Positions 7,543 to 16,539 are shown, counted from the stretch's first letter. The stretch is DNA of 64,000 nt from Shewanella sp. HN-41 (GCF_000217915.1 NZ_AFOZ01000040.1:142297-206296), one strand, 5' to 3'. The notes: generated by a model from the sequence alone, not told the origin. Program-made: numbers and translations.

Positions 7543-9159
7543 TCAACCCACTAAAAAATCTGGGCTTTTTGCTCCTGTAACAGGAATGGCCCAGACGCTG
7601 TCCTGCGGGCCATTAAGCACCCTATGCCGAGTAAGCCTATAGCCATAAAAGAACGCGCCACTAAAGACTAACGCTACCAGATCTACACCCCATGTCGCCG
7701 TAGAATAAGGCGCCCATAAGCCTAAACTTGGCATCCATACTGCAACGAAAGAAGTGATTGGCATTGCCAAAGTAGCCAAGGCGCACAAAGGTAAAATCAG
7801 CAGTGCCGCCTTCGCGGCGCCGCGCCAAAAGGCATAAATCACTAAGACTGCGAACACGAGATAATACAGCCACAGGTATATGTGATTGATATTGCTCACG
7901 TGTACATATAACCACTTCCCCAACAGCATGCTCACCGCCAGAGCGGCAACCGATCCTAGGCAAATCCCCACGGTCGCACTCGCCATTAAACGGCAGGCAC
8001 GGGTCTGTTCACTCGCCTGTTTTTTACGGCGCTTCTCCAGCCACAGCAAGTTACCGCTGTAAAATAAAAAGGCGCCGCTCAAGCCTAAGAAAAAATACAC
8101 CCAGCGCCCGAGGGAGCCGCCATAACTGCCAAAGTGGAGCCCAAAGAATACCGCAACGGTTCTCGCCCACATCCCTTTTTCACTGGGGTCAAAAGTGCTA
8201 TTAGAGACTTTGAGGCTGTAAGGATGCATATATAAGTAGTCGGTTACAGGCCCACGCATAAAGCCATTGGGGTTATATAAGCCCAAACGTAGGGTCGCAC
8301 GGGGATTATTCAAGTTCATAAAGGTCATTTCATGCACTTGATACTCGGGGGCAAGATCCTGCACCTTAGCCAGAATGGTGCTGATCTTAGGTAGATCGGC
8401 GAGAGTGTAGGGCGTTCTGTCGGGTGCGGGCTGGGCAAAGAGCGGTTTTTCACCGTAAACCGCATGCTTAAGCCCATCGTATAGCTGATCATGGAAGGCA
8501 AACACTACCACAGTCAGACTGATCACCAGATGAAATGGCAGGCTGGTAATACCGACTAAGTTATGGGCGTCGAGCCAGAAACGACTCTCGCCTTTATCTT
8601 TACGCAGGGCGAAAAAGCTTTTGGTTAGGGTCGGCAGTAAAAAAATCACCCCAGAAATCAGTGCCAAGAAGTATAAAAAAGCTGCAGCACCAAGCACATA
8701 GACACCCGCCTGATCGTGGCCCACTTCACCCGCAATACCCGCAGTGCGGTGCAATTGGTCAATCAGCTCGGCCAGCTCGCTTGGCGTACTCAGTTGAGTC
8801 ACTAATTGCCCCTGCTCGTCGAGGCTGGCATGCCAAAGTTGGTTGCTCATGCTGAGTTCACGCTCCGAGCCCTGTTGATACCAGGTCATGGGCGACTGAT
8901 GCTGATCATTCAAGTGCAAACTAAAGCCGTTTTTCGCCTTATCGTCCAGTGCTAACACCTGCGACACTAACTCATCGAGCCTATCGGTTGAGACTTGCGG
9001 CAAAGTCACAGAGGGCGGCATTGACCAAGCGTCAATCGCCCCCTTAAACATAGTGAGCGATCCGGCATAAAAACCGATAAACAATACGATTCCGGCGATG
9101 ATCCCTGTCCAAATATGGATAGACTGATACACCCTTAACACATCACTGCGAACTTTCAT
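7543..9159 (-). CDS. PepSY-associated multi-pass membrane protein
   Basis: A 538-residue inner-membrane protein of the PepSY-TM family. The N-terminus (VYQSIHIWTGIIAGIVLF) is the usual first membrane helix with a conserved His. A large periplasmic region (~45-155) follows, then helices near 155-180 and 200-225, a second periplasmic region, and about five helices in the last 200 residues. Conserved histidines in or near helices (IHIW, LDAHNLVG, PFHLV, FGLHFG) suit heme or metal binding, as in the iron-siderophore reductases FoxB/FpvG and sulfite-reductase-like relatives. It is the last gene of a three-gene minus-strand operon (gaps 6 and 3 bases), with two small membrane proteins ahead. A role in iron acquisition is inferred from family and layout. 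Confidence 0.8.
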   Translation of the reverse strand: MKVRSDVLRVYQSIHIWTGIIAGIVLFIGFYAGSLTMFKGAIDAWSMPPSVTLPQVSTDRLDELVSQVLALDDKAKNGFSLHLNDQHQSPMTWYQQGSERELSMSNQLWHASLDEQGQLVTQLSTPSELAELIDQLHRTAGIAGEVGHDQAGVYVLGAAAFLYFLALISGVIFLLPTLTKSFFALRKDKGESRFWLDAHNLVGITSLPFHLVISLTVVVFAFHDQLYDGLKHAVYGEKPLFAQPAPDRTPYTLADLPKISTILAKVQDLAPEYQVHEMTFMNLNNPRATLRLGLYNPNGFMRGPVTDYLYMHPYSLKVSNSTFDPSEKGMWARTVAVFFGLHFGSYGGSLGRWVYFFLGLSGAFLFYSGNLLWLEKRRKKQASEQTRACRLMASATVGICLGSVAALAVSMLLGKWLYVHVSNINHIYLWLYYLVFAVLVIYAFWRGAAKAALLILPLCALATLAMPITSFVAVWMPSLGLWAPYSTATWGVDLVALVFSGAFFYGYRLTRHRVLNGPQDSVWAIPVTGAKSPDFLVG

Positions 9160-9165
9160 CCCTTA

Positions 9166-9456
9166 TCACCTGAAGGTATATAAAACTATATAAGTCAAAA
9201 TATTAAGCGAACCTAAATAACCAAAGGCCCGTAACCCGGTTTTAAAGAGAAAACTAAAACTTAAGATCAACAGCCAGATGGGCGCGATCAACCACATATT
9301 GACCTGCACCTTAGTATCGGCATCGATTCCACCCGGGCCAAACCAGGCAAATAATCCCACTAGACCCAAAGCTAAGGTAAAACCTAACACTAACCCCGCC
9401 AGTGACTTAGTCCACCAGTCGGGTTGTAACTTGTCCTTTTCAGCTAAACGCGCCAT
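9166..9456 (-). CDS. Small membrane protein, middle gene of the PepSY operon
   Basis: 96 residues with three predicted membrane helices (near 18-38, 52-68 and 73-93) and a short charged N-terminus (MARLAEKDKLQPDWW). I do not recognise a defined domain with certainty; small helical proteins of the DUF3649 type accompany PepSY proteins in iron-regulated operons and this may be one. It is translationally packed between its neighbours (3 bases from the upstream gene, 6 from the downstream gene), so it very probably forms a functional unit with the PepSY protein. Confidence 0.75.
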   Translation of the reverse strand: MARLAEKDKLQPDWWTKSLAGLVLGFTLALGLVGLFAWFGPGGIDADTKVQVNMWLIAPIWLLILSFSFLFKTGLRAFGYLGSLNILTYIVLYTFR

Positions 9457-9459
9457 GGC

Positions 9460-9714
9460 TTATTTCCGACCGATAAGAGAGATAAAAGGCACTAAGCCCG
9501 AGAGCAACATCAGTAGGGCTATCCAGATAAACATTGCGGCACTGAAGGTGAACAGACTCAGCAAACCAATCAAGCTGACGAGGGCAAGCCCGTAGGCGAG
9601 TAACCGCCAAGGCCGCTTAGGCAAAGGGCGGACTAATAGTTTTTGCTGCTTATTGGTCAGATAACACAACAGGCAAGCCGTCATCGTCGACAACAAAAAG
9701 ATGAGTTGCAACAC
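9460..9714 (-). CDS. Small membrane protein (DUF3325-like), first gene of the PepSY operon
   Basis: 84 residues, three hydrophobic segments (~1-18, 38-58, 60-80) separated by a basic loop (KQQKLLVRPLPKRPWR). Length and layout fit the DUF3325 family, small proteins that sit in front of PepSY-TM genes in Shewanella and Pseudomonas iron-uptake loci; the match is by eye. The GTG/ATG region lies just after a purine-poor leader, and a candidate Fur box lies about 140 bases upstream. Function unknown; inferred partner of the PepSY protein. Confidence 0.75.
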   Translation of the reverse strand: MLQLIFLLSTMTACLLCYLTNKQQKLLVRPLPKRPWRLLAYGLALVSLIGLLSLFTFSAAMFIWIALLMLLSGLVPFISLIGRK

Positions 9715-9851
9715 GGTGATTTATCCTCTTACGACAAAGTGTTAGCACAACTAAACCCACTGAGCTCTACCCCTTTGCGCCTCATTCCCACAAAGCAATA
9801 ACTGGGCGAAATGATAGAAAATTGAGTTAATTTCGGGACTCTAACTTTGGT

Positions 9852-9870
9852 GAGAATAGTTCGCAATAAC
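9852..9870. promoter_or_regulatory. Candidate Fur box upstream of the PepSY operon
   Basis: GAGAATAGTTCGCAATAAC matches the 19-base Fur consensus at about 11 of 19 positions, with the two outer half-sites (GAGAAT and CAATAAC) best kept. It lies about 140 bases before the first gene of the three-gene membrane operon, in a 340-base spacer (9715-10054) that otherwise shows only AT-rich promoter-like sequence between divergent genes. Confidence 0.4.
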
Positions 9871-10054
9871 ATTTACACTGTAAGGATAAGCAATGGCATC
9901 TGAGTCACACATCGACAAGTCCAATGCAGTCTTGTTGCCTCATGTTAACCATTAAGATACATTTCACTGCAAAATGTAACGCCAAGTGATTAAAACTAAA
10001 CCGTATTTAGCCCCAATAAACTCGCCATCGCAACATATCAGCAAAGGAAGCGAC

Positions 10055-10942
10055 ATGATAAAAACTGAACTTAACCTGCCAAGCTCTATTGGCCTCTCTA
10101 AAATCATCCCCCTGGTGATTTTACTGATCCTGTTTATTTCACTCTTTGGCAGTTGGTACACGGTTGACCAAGGTGAGCGCGGGGTGATTCTGCGTAACGG
10201 TAAGATCATCGGCACTGCCGAGCCTGGGCTTGGCTTTAAACTTCCCATCTTTGATACTGTGGTTAAAATCTCCACCCAAACCCATACCACCAGTTACGGC
10301 TCACTGCAGGCCTATAGCCGCGATCAACAACCCGCCACACTCAAGGCTTCGGTCACCTTTAACATCCCACCTGATCGCGTCGAAGAAGTTTATGCAAACT
10401 TTAAAAGTATCGATGCCATGGTGGCTCGCCTACTCGACAGACAAGTCCCCACTCAAGTGGAAAATATTTTTGGTAAATACACGGCGATCTCAGTGGTGCA
10501 GGAGCGGATAAAATTTGGTATCGATGTTACTAACGCTATTACCCAATCCGTTAAAGGACCGGTGGAAATCACCTCAGTACAAATTGAAAACATTGATTTT
10601 TCAAATGCCTATGAAAAGTCCGTCGAAGATAGAATGCGCGCCGAAGTTGAAGTGCAAACTCAATTGCAAAACCTTGAGAAAGAAAGAGTCAGCGCGCAAA
10701 TTGCTGTCACTCAAGCACAGGCACAGGCTGACTCCCAATTAGCCCGCGCCAAGGCCGAAGCCGAAAGTATTCGCATTAAAGGTGATGCAGAAGCCTCTGC
10801 AATTAAGAGTCGCGCCGAGGCATTGGCACAAAATCAAAACTTAGTTGAATTAACTAAGGCAGAAAAATGGGACGGTAAACTACCGACGACCATGCTGCCA
10901 ACGGGCACTCTGCCCTTTATCGATGTGAAAAAAGCCAATTAG
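10055..10942 (+). CDS. SPFH/Band 7 (prohibitin-like) membrane protein
   Basis: 295 residues from the ATG at 10055, chosen because AAAGGAAG sits just upstream; an in-frame ATG at 9986 would add 23 polar residues before the membrane helix. One N-terminal helix (~12-32, IIPLVILLILFISLFGSW) is followed by the SPFH core (GERGVILRNGKI onward, ~40-200) and a charged Ala/Glu-rich coiled coil (~200-265). Such proteins form large membrane-attached rings that scaffold proteases or microdomains (HflKC, prohibitin type). No NfeD or protease partner is adjacent, so its client is unknown. Single gene with its own strong terminator. Confidence 0.88.
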   Translation: MIKTELNLPSSIGLSKIIPLVILLILFISLFGSWYTVDQGERGVILRNGKIIGTAEPGLGFKLPIFDTVVKISTQTHTTSYGSLQAYSRDQQPATLKASVTFNIPPDRVEEVYANFKSIDAMVARLLDRQVPTQVENIFGKYTAISVVQERIKFGIDVTNAITQSVKGPVEITSVQIENIDFSNAYEKSVEDRMRAEVEVQTQLQNLEKERVSAQIAVTQAQAQADSQLARAKAEAESIRIKGDAEASAIKSRAEALAQNQNLVELTKAEKWDGKLPTTMLPTGTLPFIDVKKAN

Positions 10943-10960
10943 CTTTGGGTGTTAACCGAC

Positions 10961-11003
10961 AATAAAAAATCCCAGTGTTAGACTAACACTGGGATTTTTT
11001 ATT
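10961..11003. terminator. Strong bidirectional terminator
   Basis: A perfect 20-base inverted repeat (AATAAAAAATCCCAGTGTTA and its complement) with a 3-base loop and flanking A/T runs. It lies between the SPFH gene and the convergent permease gene and can end both transcripts. Confidence 0.93.
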
Positions 11004-11032
11004 AACTCACCCGATAGTGCTCAATGAGCCGA

Positions 11033-12514
11033 TTAAGAACAGCAATCACTGCGGCGGACCCAACTTCTAGGGATCTTTTCAAATACCACTTTTGCCATTA
11101 ATAACGCCAGCAATATGCCCGAGGTTGCCACTAACCACTGCGGTAATATTTGGTGCTGCTCACCAATCTGTGGCATCACCACAAAGCCAAAGGTATCCAC
11201 CAGATAATTGACTAAAACCCCCGCGACTAAGGCCACACCAAGTACACCACCAAGATAACCATAGAGTGCGCGCTTACCTAACTCCTTAGTCACCACACCT
11301 AAGGTGGCGATATTGGTCGCGGGTCCCGCCATCATAAACACCAGCACTGCGCCGGGGGACACACCCGCGAGTAATAGCCCTGCAGCAATCGGAGTCGATG
11401 CCGTTGCGCAGATATACATAGGAACTGACACCAGAACCATAACTAACATGGCTAAGATACCGTCGCCCCACTTAGCTAAAAAGTCTGCGGGAACATAGGT
11501 TTGTACCAGTGCAGCAAAGAATAATCCCACCAACAGCCACAGAGTTGTATCACGCACTAAATCCGTGGCAGCATATTTAAGGCCAATACCGACACGGCTT
11601 AATATGGATTGCGACTTAAACTCGGTCGCCATATCTTGAGTCGAAGCGCAGCAACTATCCGCTTGAGCTGAAGCATGAGTATCAGATACAGCCTTGTTTG
11701 AAGTGCCACAGCAGGCGCCTTTTTTCACCACAACAATTTTTTCAGGCTCAGCGGCTTGGCTACCACAACATGAACCCGTGCTTTCGGCTTTAACTGCATT
11801 GACCTTAGCCACAGATCCCATCGTTTGGCCACCCACAGTCATTAAACTGGGAGAACCAGCCATTAAGCTCGGCGCCGCCATAGGCGTCATTTTAATCTTC
11901 GCCTGTTGCTCGGATTTTTGAGCATTAGCCCCATCACTGCTGCAACAGGACGACTGAGGTTTAACGGGCGCGACGACTTGATCCTTAGTCGATGAACAGC
12001 AGCTCTTGACCGCTTCCGTTTTTACCATTGCAGGCTGAGCCACTGATTTTGATCCGCAGCAAGACGCCGCAGGGACCAGTTCCTCCTGTGCTGCTGTCTT
12101 CGCAGCAGGCTTACCATCGTCGTCATCGCGGCCAACGAGTAAGCCAGCGACAATCGCACTGGTAACGGCCGCAATAGGCCTAACGATCGCCATAAAGGGG
12201 CCGAGTAACACATAGGAAACTGTCACAGAATCGACGCCCGTTTCTGGCGTAGAGACTAAAAAGGAAGTCGTTGCCGCTTTAGAGGCACCTGAGCGGCGCA
12301 GCCCTACCGCGGCAGGGATCACGCCACAGGAACATAAAGGCAGCGGCGCCCCCAGCAGCGCCGCCTTCACCACAGTTTTAAAACCGTGACCGCCGAGCTG
12401 CTTTTGCATCCACGCCATTGGCACGAATACCTTTAGTAGTCCAGCCAGAATCAAGCCCAATAACAACCAAGGTGCCGAGTCTAAAAACAGATCAATAAAA
12501 TTTTTCAATAACAT
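11033..12514 (-). CDS. ArsP/DUF318-type metal permease with Cys-rich cytoplasmic loop
   Basis: A 493-residue permease of the ArsP_1/YraQ (DUF318) family. Two bundles of roughly four helices flank a soluble central loop (~135-305). The conserved membrane motif with paired prolines and cysteines (PLPLCSCGVIPAA) is in the first half, and MYICATASTPIAAGLLLAG with MAGPATNIATLG in the second. The loop carries six CC pairs (SCCGS, SCCSS, SCCSS, SCCGS, ACCGT, SCCAS) and the C-terminus ends RSDCCS, giving seven pairs in all. Such a loop probably captures thiophilic metal for export. The gene starts 2 bases after a ZntR-like regulator, so the two form one metal-responsive operon. Likely zinc, cadmium, copper or arsenite efflux; which one cannot be told. 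Confidence 0.85.
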   Translation of the reverse strand: MLLKNFIDLFLDSAPWLLLGLILAGLLKVFVPMAWMQKQLGGHGFKTVVKAALLGAPLPLCSCGVIPAAVGLRRSGASKAATTSFLVSTPETGVDSVTVSYVLLGPFMAIVRPIAAVTSAIVAGLLVGRDDDDGKPAAKTAAQEELVPAASCCGSKSVAQPAMVKTEAVKSCCSSTKDQVVAPVKPQSSCCSSDGANAQKSEQQAKIKMTPMAAPSLMAGSPSLMTVGGQTMGSVAKVNAVKAESTGSCCGSQAAEPEKIVVVKKGACCGTSNKAVSDTHASAQADSCCASTQDMATEFKSQSILSRVGIGLKYAATDLVRDTTLWLLVGLFFAALVQTYVPADFLAKWGDGILAMLVMVLVSVPMYICATASTPIAAGLLLAGVSPGAVLVFMMAGPATNIATLGVVTKELGKRALYGYLGGVLGVALVAGVLVNYLVDTFGFVVMPQIGEQHQILPQWLVATSGILLALLMAKVVFEKIPRSWVRRSDCCS

Positions 12515-12516
12515 AA

Positions 12517-13047
12517 TTAATTCCCTGACTCATCATGGATTGTTTTGCCGTGAGTATGCTGGTGCGACTCATTTTGATGTGCTTTGTGCTGATGTGTTTC
12601 ATGCTGATTTCCATCGTGAGAGTGATGCTCAACACGTACCCGCTCAGTACTGGATTCCAACGCCTCTAAGATAGAGCAATGTTCGGCGCTACGCGGCCCG
12701 CCGCAACAGGCATCGGACAGACTCTGCAAACTGGTTTGAAAATGGTTCAGCTCGGCGATTTTGGCCTGCACTTGGGCCAATTTAATATCGACCATGCCCT
12801 TTACATCGGCGCAAACGCGGTTAGATTTATCGAGTTCGATTGAAAGCAATTCACTGATTTCATTGAGAGTAAAACCCACGGCCTTCGCCCGTAAGATAAA
12901 ACGCAGTCGCGCGGCATCGGCCTCGGTATACACCCGATAGCCAGACTCGGTACGGCTCGAAGGCGCGAGCAGGCCGTGCTTCTCATAGAATCTCAACGTG
13001 TCGGCTTTTACCTCACACACATCCGCCAGCTCACCAATACGATACAT
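12517..13047 (-). CDS. MerR-family metal-responsive regulator, ZntR-like, with His-rich tail
   Basis: 176 residues from the ATG at 13047, chosen because AAAGGATGAAGAC precedes it and MYRIGEL is the usual start; an in-frame ATG at 13074 adds nine residues. A MerR-type winged helix is followed by a dimerisation helix. The metal ligands of ZntR are at the same numbers as in E. coli: Cys79, Cys114, Cys115 and Cys124. A histidine is at 123 rather than 119. The last ~35 residues add a His-rich tail (HHSHDGNQHETHQHKAHQ and onward) not found in E. coli ZntR. It should activate the permease operon, itself included, through the long-spacer promoter upstream. Confidence 0.88.
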   Translation of the reverse strand: MYRIGELADVCEVKADTLRFYEKHGLLAPSSRTESGYRVYTEADAARLRFILRAKAVGFTLNEISELLSIELDKSNRVCADVKGMVDIKLAQVQAKIAELNHFQTSLQSLSDACCGGPRSAEHCSILEALESSTERVRVEHHSHDGNQHETHQHKAHQNESHQHTHGKTIHDESGN

Positions 13048-13113
13048 GTCTTCATCCTTTGCGAAATAATCCACGACTCAGGGATCATTTCCAGCATACA
13101 ACTCAATAGTGCG

Positions 13114-13145
13114 AGTATAAACCTTAGAGCCTACTCCAAGGTCAA
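13114..13145 (-). promoter_or_regulatory. MerR-type promoter and operator of the regulator-permease operon
   Basis: On the minus strand, -35 TTGACC and -10 TATACT are separated by 20 bases instead of 17. The spacer is filled by the dyad CCTTGGAG-4-CTCTAAGG (7 of 8 positions symmetric). This is the hallmark of promoters that MerR/ZntR/CueR proteins untwist on metal binding. It lies about 67 bases before the regulator start, so the operon is most likely autoregulated by metal. Confidence 0.85.
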
Positions 13146-13310
13146 GGGGTAATTTATACTTTACATAAAGTCAGCCGAGTCACGTCACTTTGTTCTGATA
13201 TGAATATTGTGAAATCACGCAGAAAAAACACCCGTAAATGCAGTTTTACGGTAGAATACGCGCGCCGTGATGAAGGGATAAAAAGTTAGCTAATAAAGTA
13301 AAAATAGGAC

Positions 13311-13370
13311 CAAGGGACTTTTGGAAAGCGGGGCAGCGCTAAGGCTGTCCTGTTTTCCGAAAGATCCTTG
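13311..13370 (+). ncRNA. Long hairpin in the purH leader (candidate cis-regulatory RNA)
   Basis: Bases 13318-13337 pair completely with 13344-13363 (20 pairs including several G-U) around a 6-base loop. After one A-A mismatch, six further pairs (13311-13316 with 13365-13370) extend the stem to 26 pairs. No T-run follows, so it is not a terminator. The hairpin ends 29 bases before the purH ATG, which itself has only a poor ribosome binding site. The remainder of 13146-13399 is an AT-rich promoter region with a 7-base dyad (CCGTAAA/TTTACGG, 13232-13251) next to a TAGAAT -10-like element. Function unknown. Confidence 0.6.
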
Positions 13371-13399
13371 AAACTAAAATAACTGGACCCTGTACCCAA

Positions 13400-14998
13400 A
13401 TGACTGCTGCAAATAATGCCAGACCCATTCGTCGCGCGCTGTTAAGCGTTTCAGATAAAACCGGAATTCTCGAGTTCGCCAAAGCACTTCACGCCCAAGG
13501 TGTGGAGCTGTTATCAACTGGCGGCACCGCTCGCCTGTTAGCGGATAACGGCGTGCCTGTTATCGAAGTATCTGATTACACAGGACACCCTGAGATCATG
13601 GACGGTCGTGTTAAGACGCTGCACCCTAAAGTGCACGGCGGCATCTTGGCGCGTCGCGGTCTTGATGAAAGCGTTATGGCTGCCAACAACATCAATGCCA
13701 TCGATCTGGTTGCGGTTAACCTTTACCCCTTCGCTGAAACTGTGGCTAAAGCCGGTTGTACCTTAGAAGACGCTATCGAAAATATCGATATTGGTGGCCC
13801 AACTATGGTGCGTGCAGCGGCAAAAAACCACAAAGACGTCACCATTGTCGTTAATGCGGCCGATTATTCACGCGTACTGGCGGAAATGACGGCAAACAAT
13901 GGCAGCACCACCCATGCGACGCGTTTTGACTTAGCGATTGCAGCCTTTGAGCACACCGCGGGTTACGATGGCATGATCGCCAACTACTTCGGCACTATGG
14001 TTCCTGCACACAGCACGGACGAATGTTTCGAAGACTCTAAGTTCCCACGCACCTTCAACACTCAATTAGTGAAGAAGCAAGACTTACGCTATGGCGAAAA
14101 CAGCCATCAAGCGGCGGCTTTCTATGTCGACACGAAAATTGATGAAGCCTCTGTGGCGACTGCAATTCAATTACAAGGCAAAGCCTTGTCTTATAACAAC
14201 ATTGCCGATACCGACGCTGCCCTTGAGTGTGTAAAAGAATTCAGTGAGCCTGCCTGCGTTATCGTAAAACACGCTAACCCATGTGGTGTTGCACTGGGTA
14301 AAGACCTGCTCGATGCCTATAACCGCGCCTATCAAACTGACCCAACGTCAGCCTTCGGTGGCATTATCGCCTTCAACGGCGAGTTAGATGCTGCGACGGC
14401 GAGTGCTATCGTTGAACGTCAATTCGTTGAAGTGATTATCGCCCCAAGCGTCAGCCAAGCGGCGCGCGATGTGGTGGCGAAGAAGACCAACGTGCGTTTA
14501 TTGGAATGTGGTCAGTGGAACACTAAGACCCAAACCTTAGACTACAAACGCGTTAACGGCGGCTTACTGGTTCAAGACCGTGACCAAGGCATGGTTGGCT
14601 TAAGTGACATTAAAGTGGTCACTAAACGTCAACCGACTGCAAGTGAACTGAAAGACTTAATGTTCTGCTGGAAAGTGGCTAAGTTCGTTAAATCTAATGC
14701 GATTGTCTACGCCAAAGACGGTATGACTATCGGTGTTGGCGCAGGCCAAATGAGCCGCGTTTACAGTGCCAAGATCGCCGGTATCAAGGCCGCCGATGAA
14801 GGTTTAGAAGTAGTGAATTCTGTGATGGCCTCCGATGCCTTCTTCCCCTTCCGTGACGGTATCGATGCCGCAGCGGCGGCGGGCATTAGCTGCATCATCC
14901 AACCGGGTGGATCAATGCGCGATGCTGAAATTATCGCCGCAGCAGATGAGCACGGCATGGCCATGGTGATGACGGGCATGCGCCACTTCCGTCACTAA
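13400..14998 (+). CDS. purH: Bifunctional AICAR transformylase/IMP cyclohydrolase
   Basis: A 532-residue enzyme for the last two steps of IMP synthesis. The N-terminal IMP cyclohydrolase (MGS-like) domain (~10-150) shows [11 protein letters not shown] and [14 protein letters not shown]. The C-terminal AICAR formyltransferase domain has RYGENSHQ, the catalytic KHANPCG and the closing [17 protein letters not shown]. Length is as in other gammaproteobacteria (about 529). It is followed 64 bases on by purD, the usual pair. The start is preceded by a long structured leader and no strong Shine-Dalgarno sequence, so control after transcription start is plausible. Confidence 0.97.
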   Translation: MTAANNARPIRRALLSVSDKTGILEFAKALHAQGVELLSTGGTARLLADNGVPVIEVSDYTGHPEIMDGRVKTLHPKVHGGILARRGLDESVMAANNINAIDLVAVNLYPFAETVAKAGCTLEDAIENIDIGGPTMVRAAAKNHKDVTIVVNAADYSRVLAEMTANNGSTTHATRFDLAIAAFEHTAGYDGMIANYFGTMVPAHSTDECFEDSKFPRTFNTQLVKKQDLRYGENSHQAAAFYVDTKIDEASVATAIQLQGKALSYNNIADTDAALECVKEFSEPACVIVKHANPCGVALGKDLLDAYNRAYQTDPTSAFGGIIAFNGELDAATASAIVERQFVEVIIAPSVSQAARDVVAKKTNVRLLECGQWNTKTQTLDYKRVNGGLLVQDRDQGMVGLSDIKVVTKRQPTASELKDLMFCWKVAKFVKSNAIVYAKDGMTIGVGAGQMSRVYSAKIAGIKAADEGLEVVNSVMASDAFFPFRDGIDAAAAAGISCIIQPGGSMRDAEIIAAADEHGMAMVMTGMRHFRH

Positions 14999-15005
14999 TG
15001 CCACT

Positions 15006-15033
15006 AGGGCCTAGGAGCGAGATTCTAGGCCCT
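15006..15033 (+). other. Intergenic hairpin between purH and purD
   Basis: AGGGCCTAG and CTAGGCCCT form a 9-pair stem with a 10-base loop in the 64-base purH-purD gap, directly before the purD ribosome binding site. There is no T-run. It probably stabilises or processes the mRNA and could set the purH:purD ratio (inference). Confidence 0.6.
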
Positions 15034-15062
15034 TATCAATTTCGATTCATGGGAGTTTTACA

Positions 15063-16361
15063 ATGAAAGTATTAGTTATTGGTGGCGGCGGTCGTGAACA
15101 TGCCCTCGCATGGAAAGCTGCCCAATCGGCTCAAGTTGAAACTGTCTATGTTGCGCCAGGCAATGCGGGTACAGCCCTAGAACCTAAGGTTGAAAATTTG
15201 GCGATCAGCGCTACCGACATTCCTGCTCTGCTCGATTTCGCCAAAACCAATCACATCGAACTGACCATAGTCGGCCCAGAAGCGCCATTAGTGATTGGTG
15301 TCGTCGATGCGTTCAATGCGGCAGGTTTGCCGATTTTTGGCCCAACGAAGGCGGCAGCGCAGCTCGAAGGTTCAAAAGCGTTCACTAAGGACTTTCTAGC
15401 CCGCCACAATATCCCTACGGCAGGTTACAAAAACTGCACTGAGATCAGCGACGCCAAAGCCTTTGTGCGTGAGTTAACGGCCACAACGGGTTATCCCGTC
15501 GTCATCAAAGCCGATGGTTTAGCGGCGGGTAAAGGTGTGATCATCGCCCAAGACCAGGCCGAAGCGGATGCAGCAATTGATGATATGCTCGCCGGTAATA
15601 AGTTTGGCGATGCCGGTTCGCGCGTCGTCATTGAAGAATTTCTTAAAGGCGAAGAAGCTAGCTTTATCGTTATGGTCGATGGCAAAAACATTCTGCCAAT
15701 GGCAACCAGCCAAGATCATAAGGCCCGTGATAATGGTGACTATGGTCCAAACACTGGCGGTATGGGCGCTTACTCACCTGCACCTGTGGTGACTCAAGCC
15801 GTGCACGACTGGACAGTGGCCAACGTGATCCGCCCAACGGTGGATGGAATGGCGGCAGAAGGCAATGTCTACACCGGCTTTTTGTATGCAGGTTTGATGA
15901 TAGCGCCCGATGGCAGCGCCAAAGTGCTTGAGTACAATTGCCGCTTCGGCGATCCAGAAACTCAGCCAATTATGATGCGGTTAAAATCTGATTTAGTGGA
16001 ACTCTGTTTAGCCGCTACCCGTGGCGAGTTAGATAAAGTCACCGCTGAATACGACGAGCGCGCAGCTGTTGGTGTGGTATTAGCCGCAGGCGGTTATCCT
16101 GATGAGTATCGCAAGGGTGATGTTATCGACGGTCTAAGCCTTGGCGATAACAACGGCAAAGTCTTCCATGCGGGTACTGAGATGAAAGACGGCCACGTGG
16201 TCACCAACGGTGGACGCGTCCTCTGCGCTACCGCACTGGGTAACACAGTGACCGAAGCGCAGAAAGCTGCCTATAAATTGGTTGATGAAATCCACTGGGA
16301 CGATGTGTATTTCCGTACCGATATTGGTTACCGTGCAATCGCCCGTGAACAGCAAGATTAA
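15063..16361 (+). CDS. purD: Phosphoribosylamine-glycine ligase (GAR synthetase)
   Basis: A 432-residue ATP-grasp ligase that joins glycine to phosphoribosylamine in purine synthesis. The N-terminal Rossmann-like start (VLVIGGGGREHALAWK), the ATP-grasp core (VIKADGLAAGKGVI), the PNTGGMGAYSPAP signature and the metal-binding CRFGDPETQ are all present. Length matches E. coli PurD (429). GGGAG lies 8 bases before the ATG. It is the second gene of a purHD operon closed by a Rho-independent terminator. Confidence 0.97.
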   Translation: MKVLVIGGGGREHALAWKAAQSAQVETVYVAPGNAGTALEPKVENLAISATDIPALLDFAKTNHIELTIVGPEAPLVIGVVDAFNAAGLPIFGPTKAAAQLEGSKAFTKDFLARHNIPTAGYKNCTEISDAKAFVRELTATTGYPVVIKADGLAAGKGVIIAQDQAEADAAIDDMLAGNKFGDAGSRVVIEEFLKGEEASFIVMVDGKNILPMATSQDHKARDNGDYGPNTGGMGAYSPAPVVTQAVHDWTVANVIRPTVDGMAAEGNVYTGFLYAGLMIAPDGSAKVLEYNCRFGDPETQPIMMRLKSDLVELCLAATRGELDKVTAEYDERAAVGVVLAAGGYPDEYRKGDVIDGLSLGDNNGKVFHAGTEMKDGHVVTNGGRVLCATALGNTVTEAQKAAYKLVDEIHWDDVYFRTDIGYRAIAREQQD

Positions 16362-16379
16362 CGACTCTTTGAATTCATT

Positions 16380-16405
16380 AAACCGGCTTAACGCCGGTTT
16401 TTTTA
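16380..16405 (+). terminator. Rho-independent terminator of purHD
   Basis: AACCGGC / GCCGGTT stem with a TTAAC loop followed by a run of T residues, starting 19 bases after the purD stop. Confidence 0.93.
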
Positions 16406-16415
16406 TGCCTGAATT

Positions 16416-16429
16416 TTGACGATCGTCAA
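16416..16429. promoter_or_regulatory. Perfect palindrome upstream of the ImpA-like gene
   Basis: TTGACGATCGTCAA is a perfect 14-base palindrome 111 bases before the metalloprotease start, between the purD terminator and an AT-rich promoter-like tract. Its size and symmetry suit a dimeric repressor or activator site. No regulator gene is adjacent, so the protein is unknown. Confidence 0.35.
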
Positions 16430-16539
16430 TTATAAGATAATGATTTTAAATAAAATAATATAATTAAACCTATTGAAAATGAAGGCGGCAAGATACAATG
16501 TCGACCGAATGTTAAATGCCTAAACACTAAGGATCGCCC

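Noticed and set aside
13216..13234. PurR operator before purH
   Set aside because: Only ACGCA of the 16-base consensus matches; the second half-site is absent.
16430..16460. Fur box before the metalloprotease gene
   Set aside because: GATAATGAT matches one half, but the other half is plain AT-rich sequence with no symmetry.
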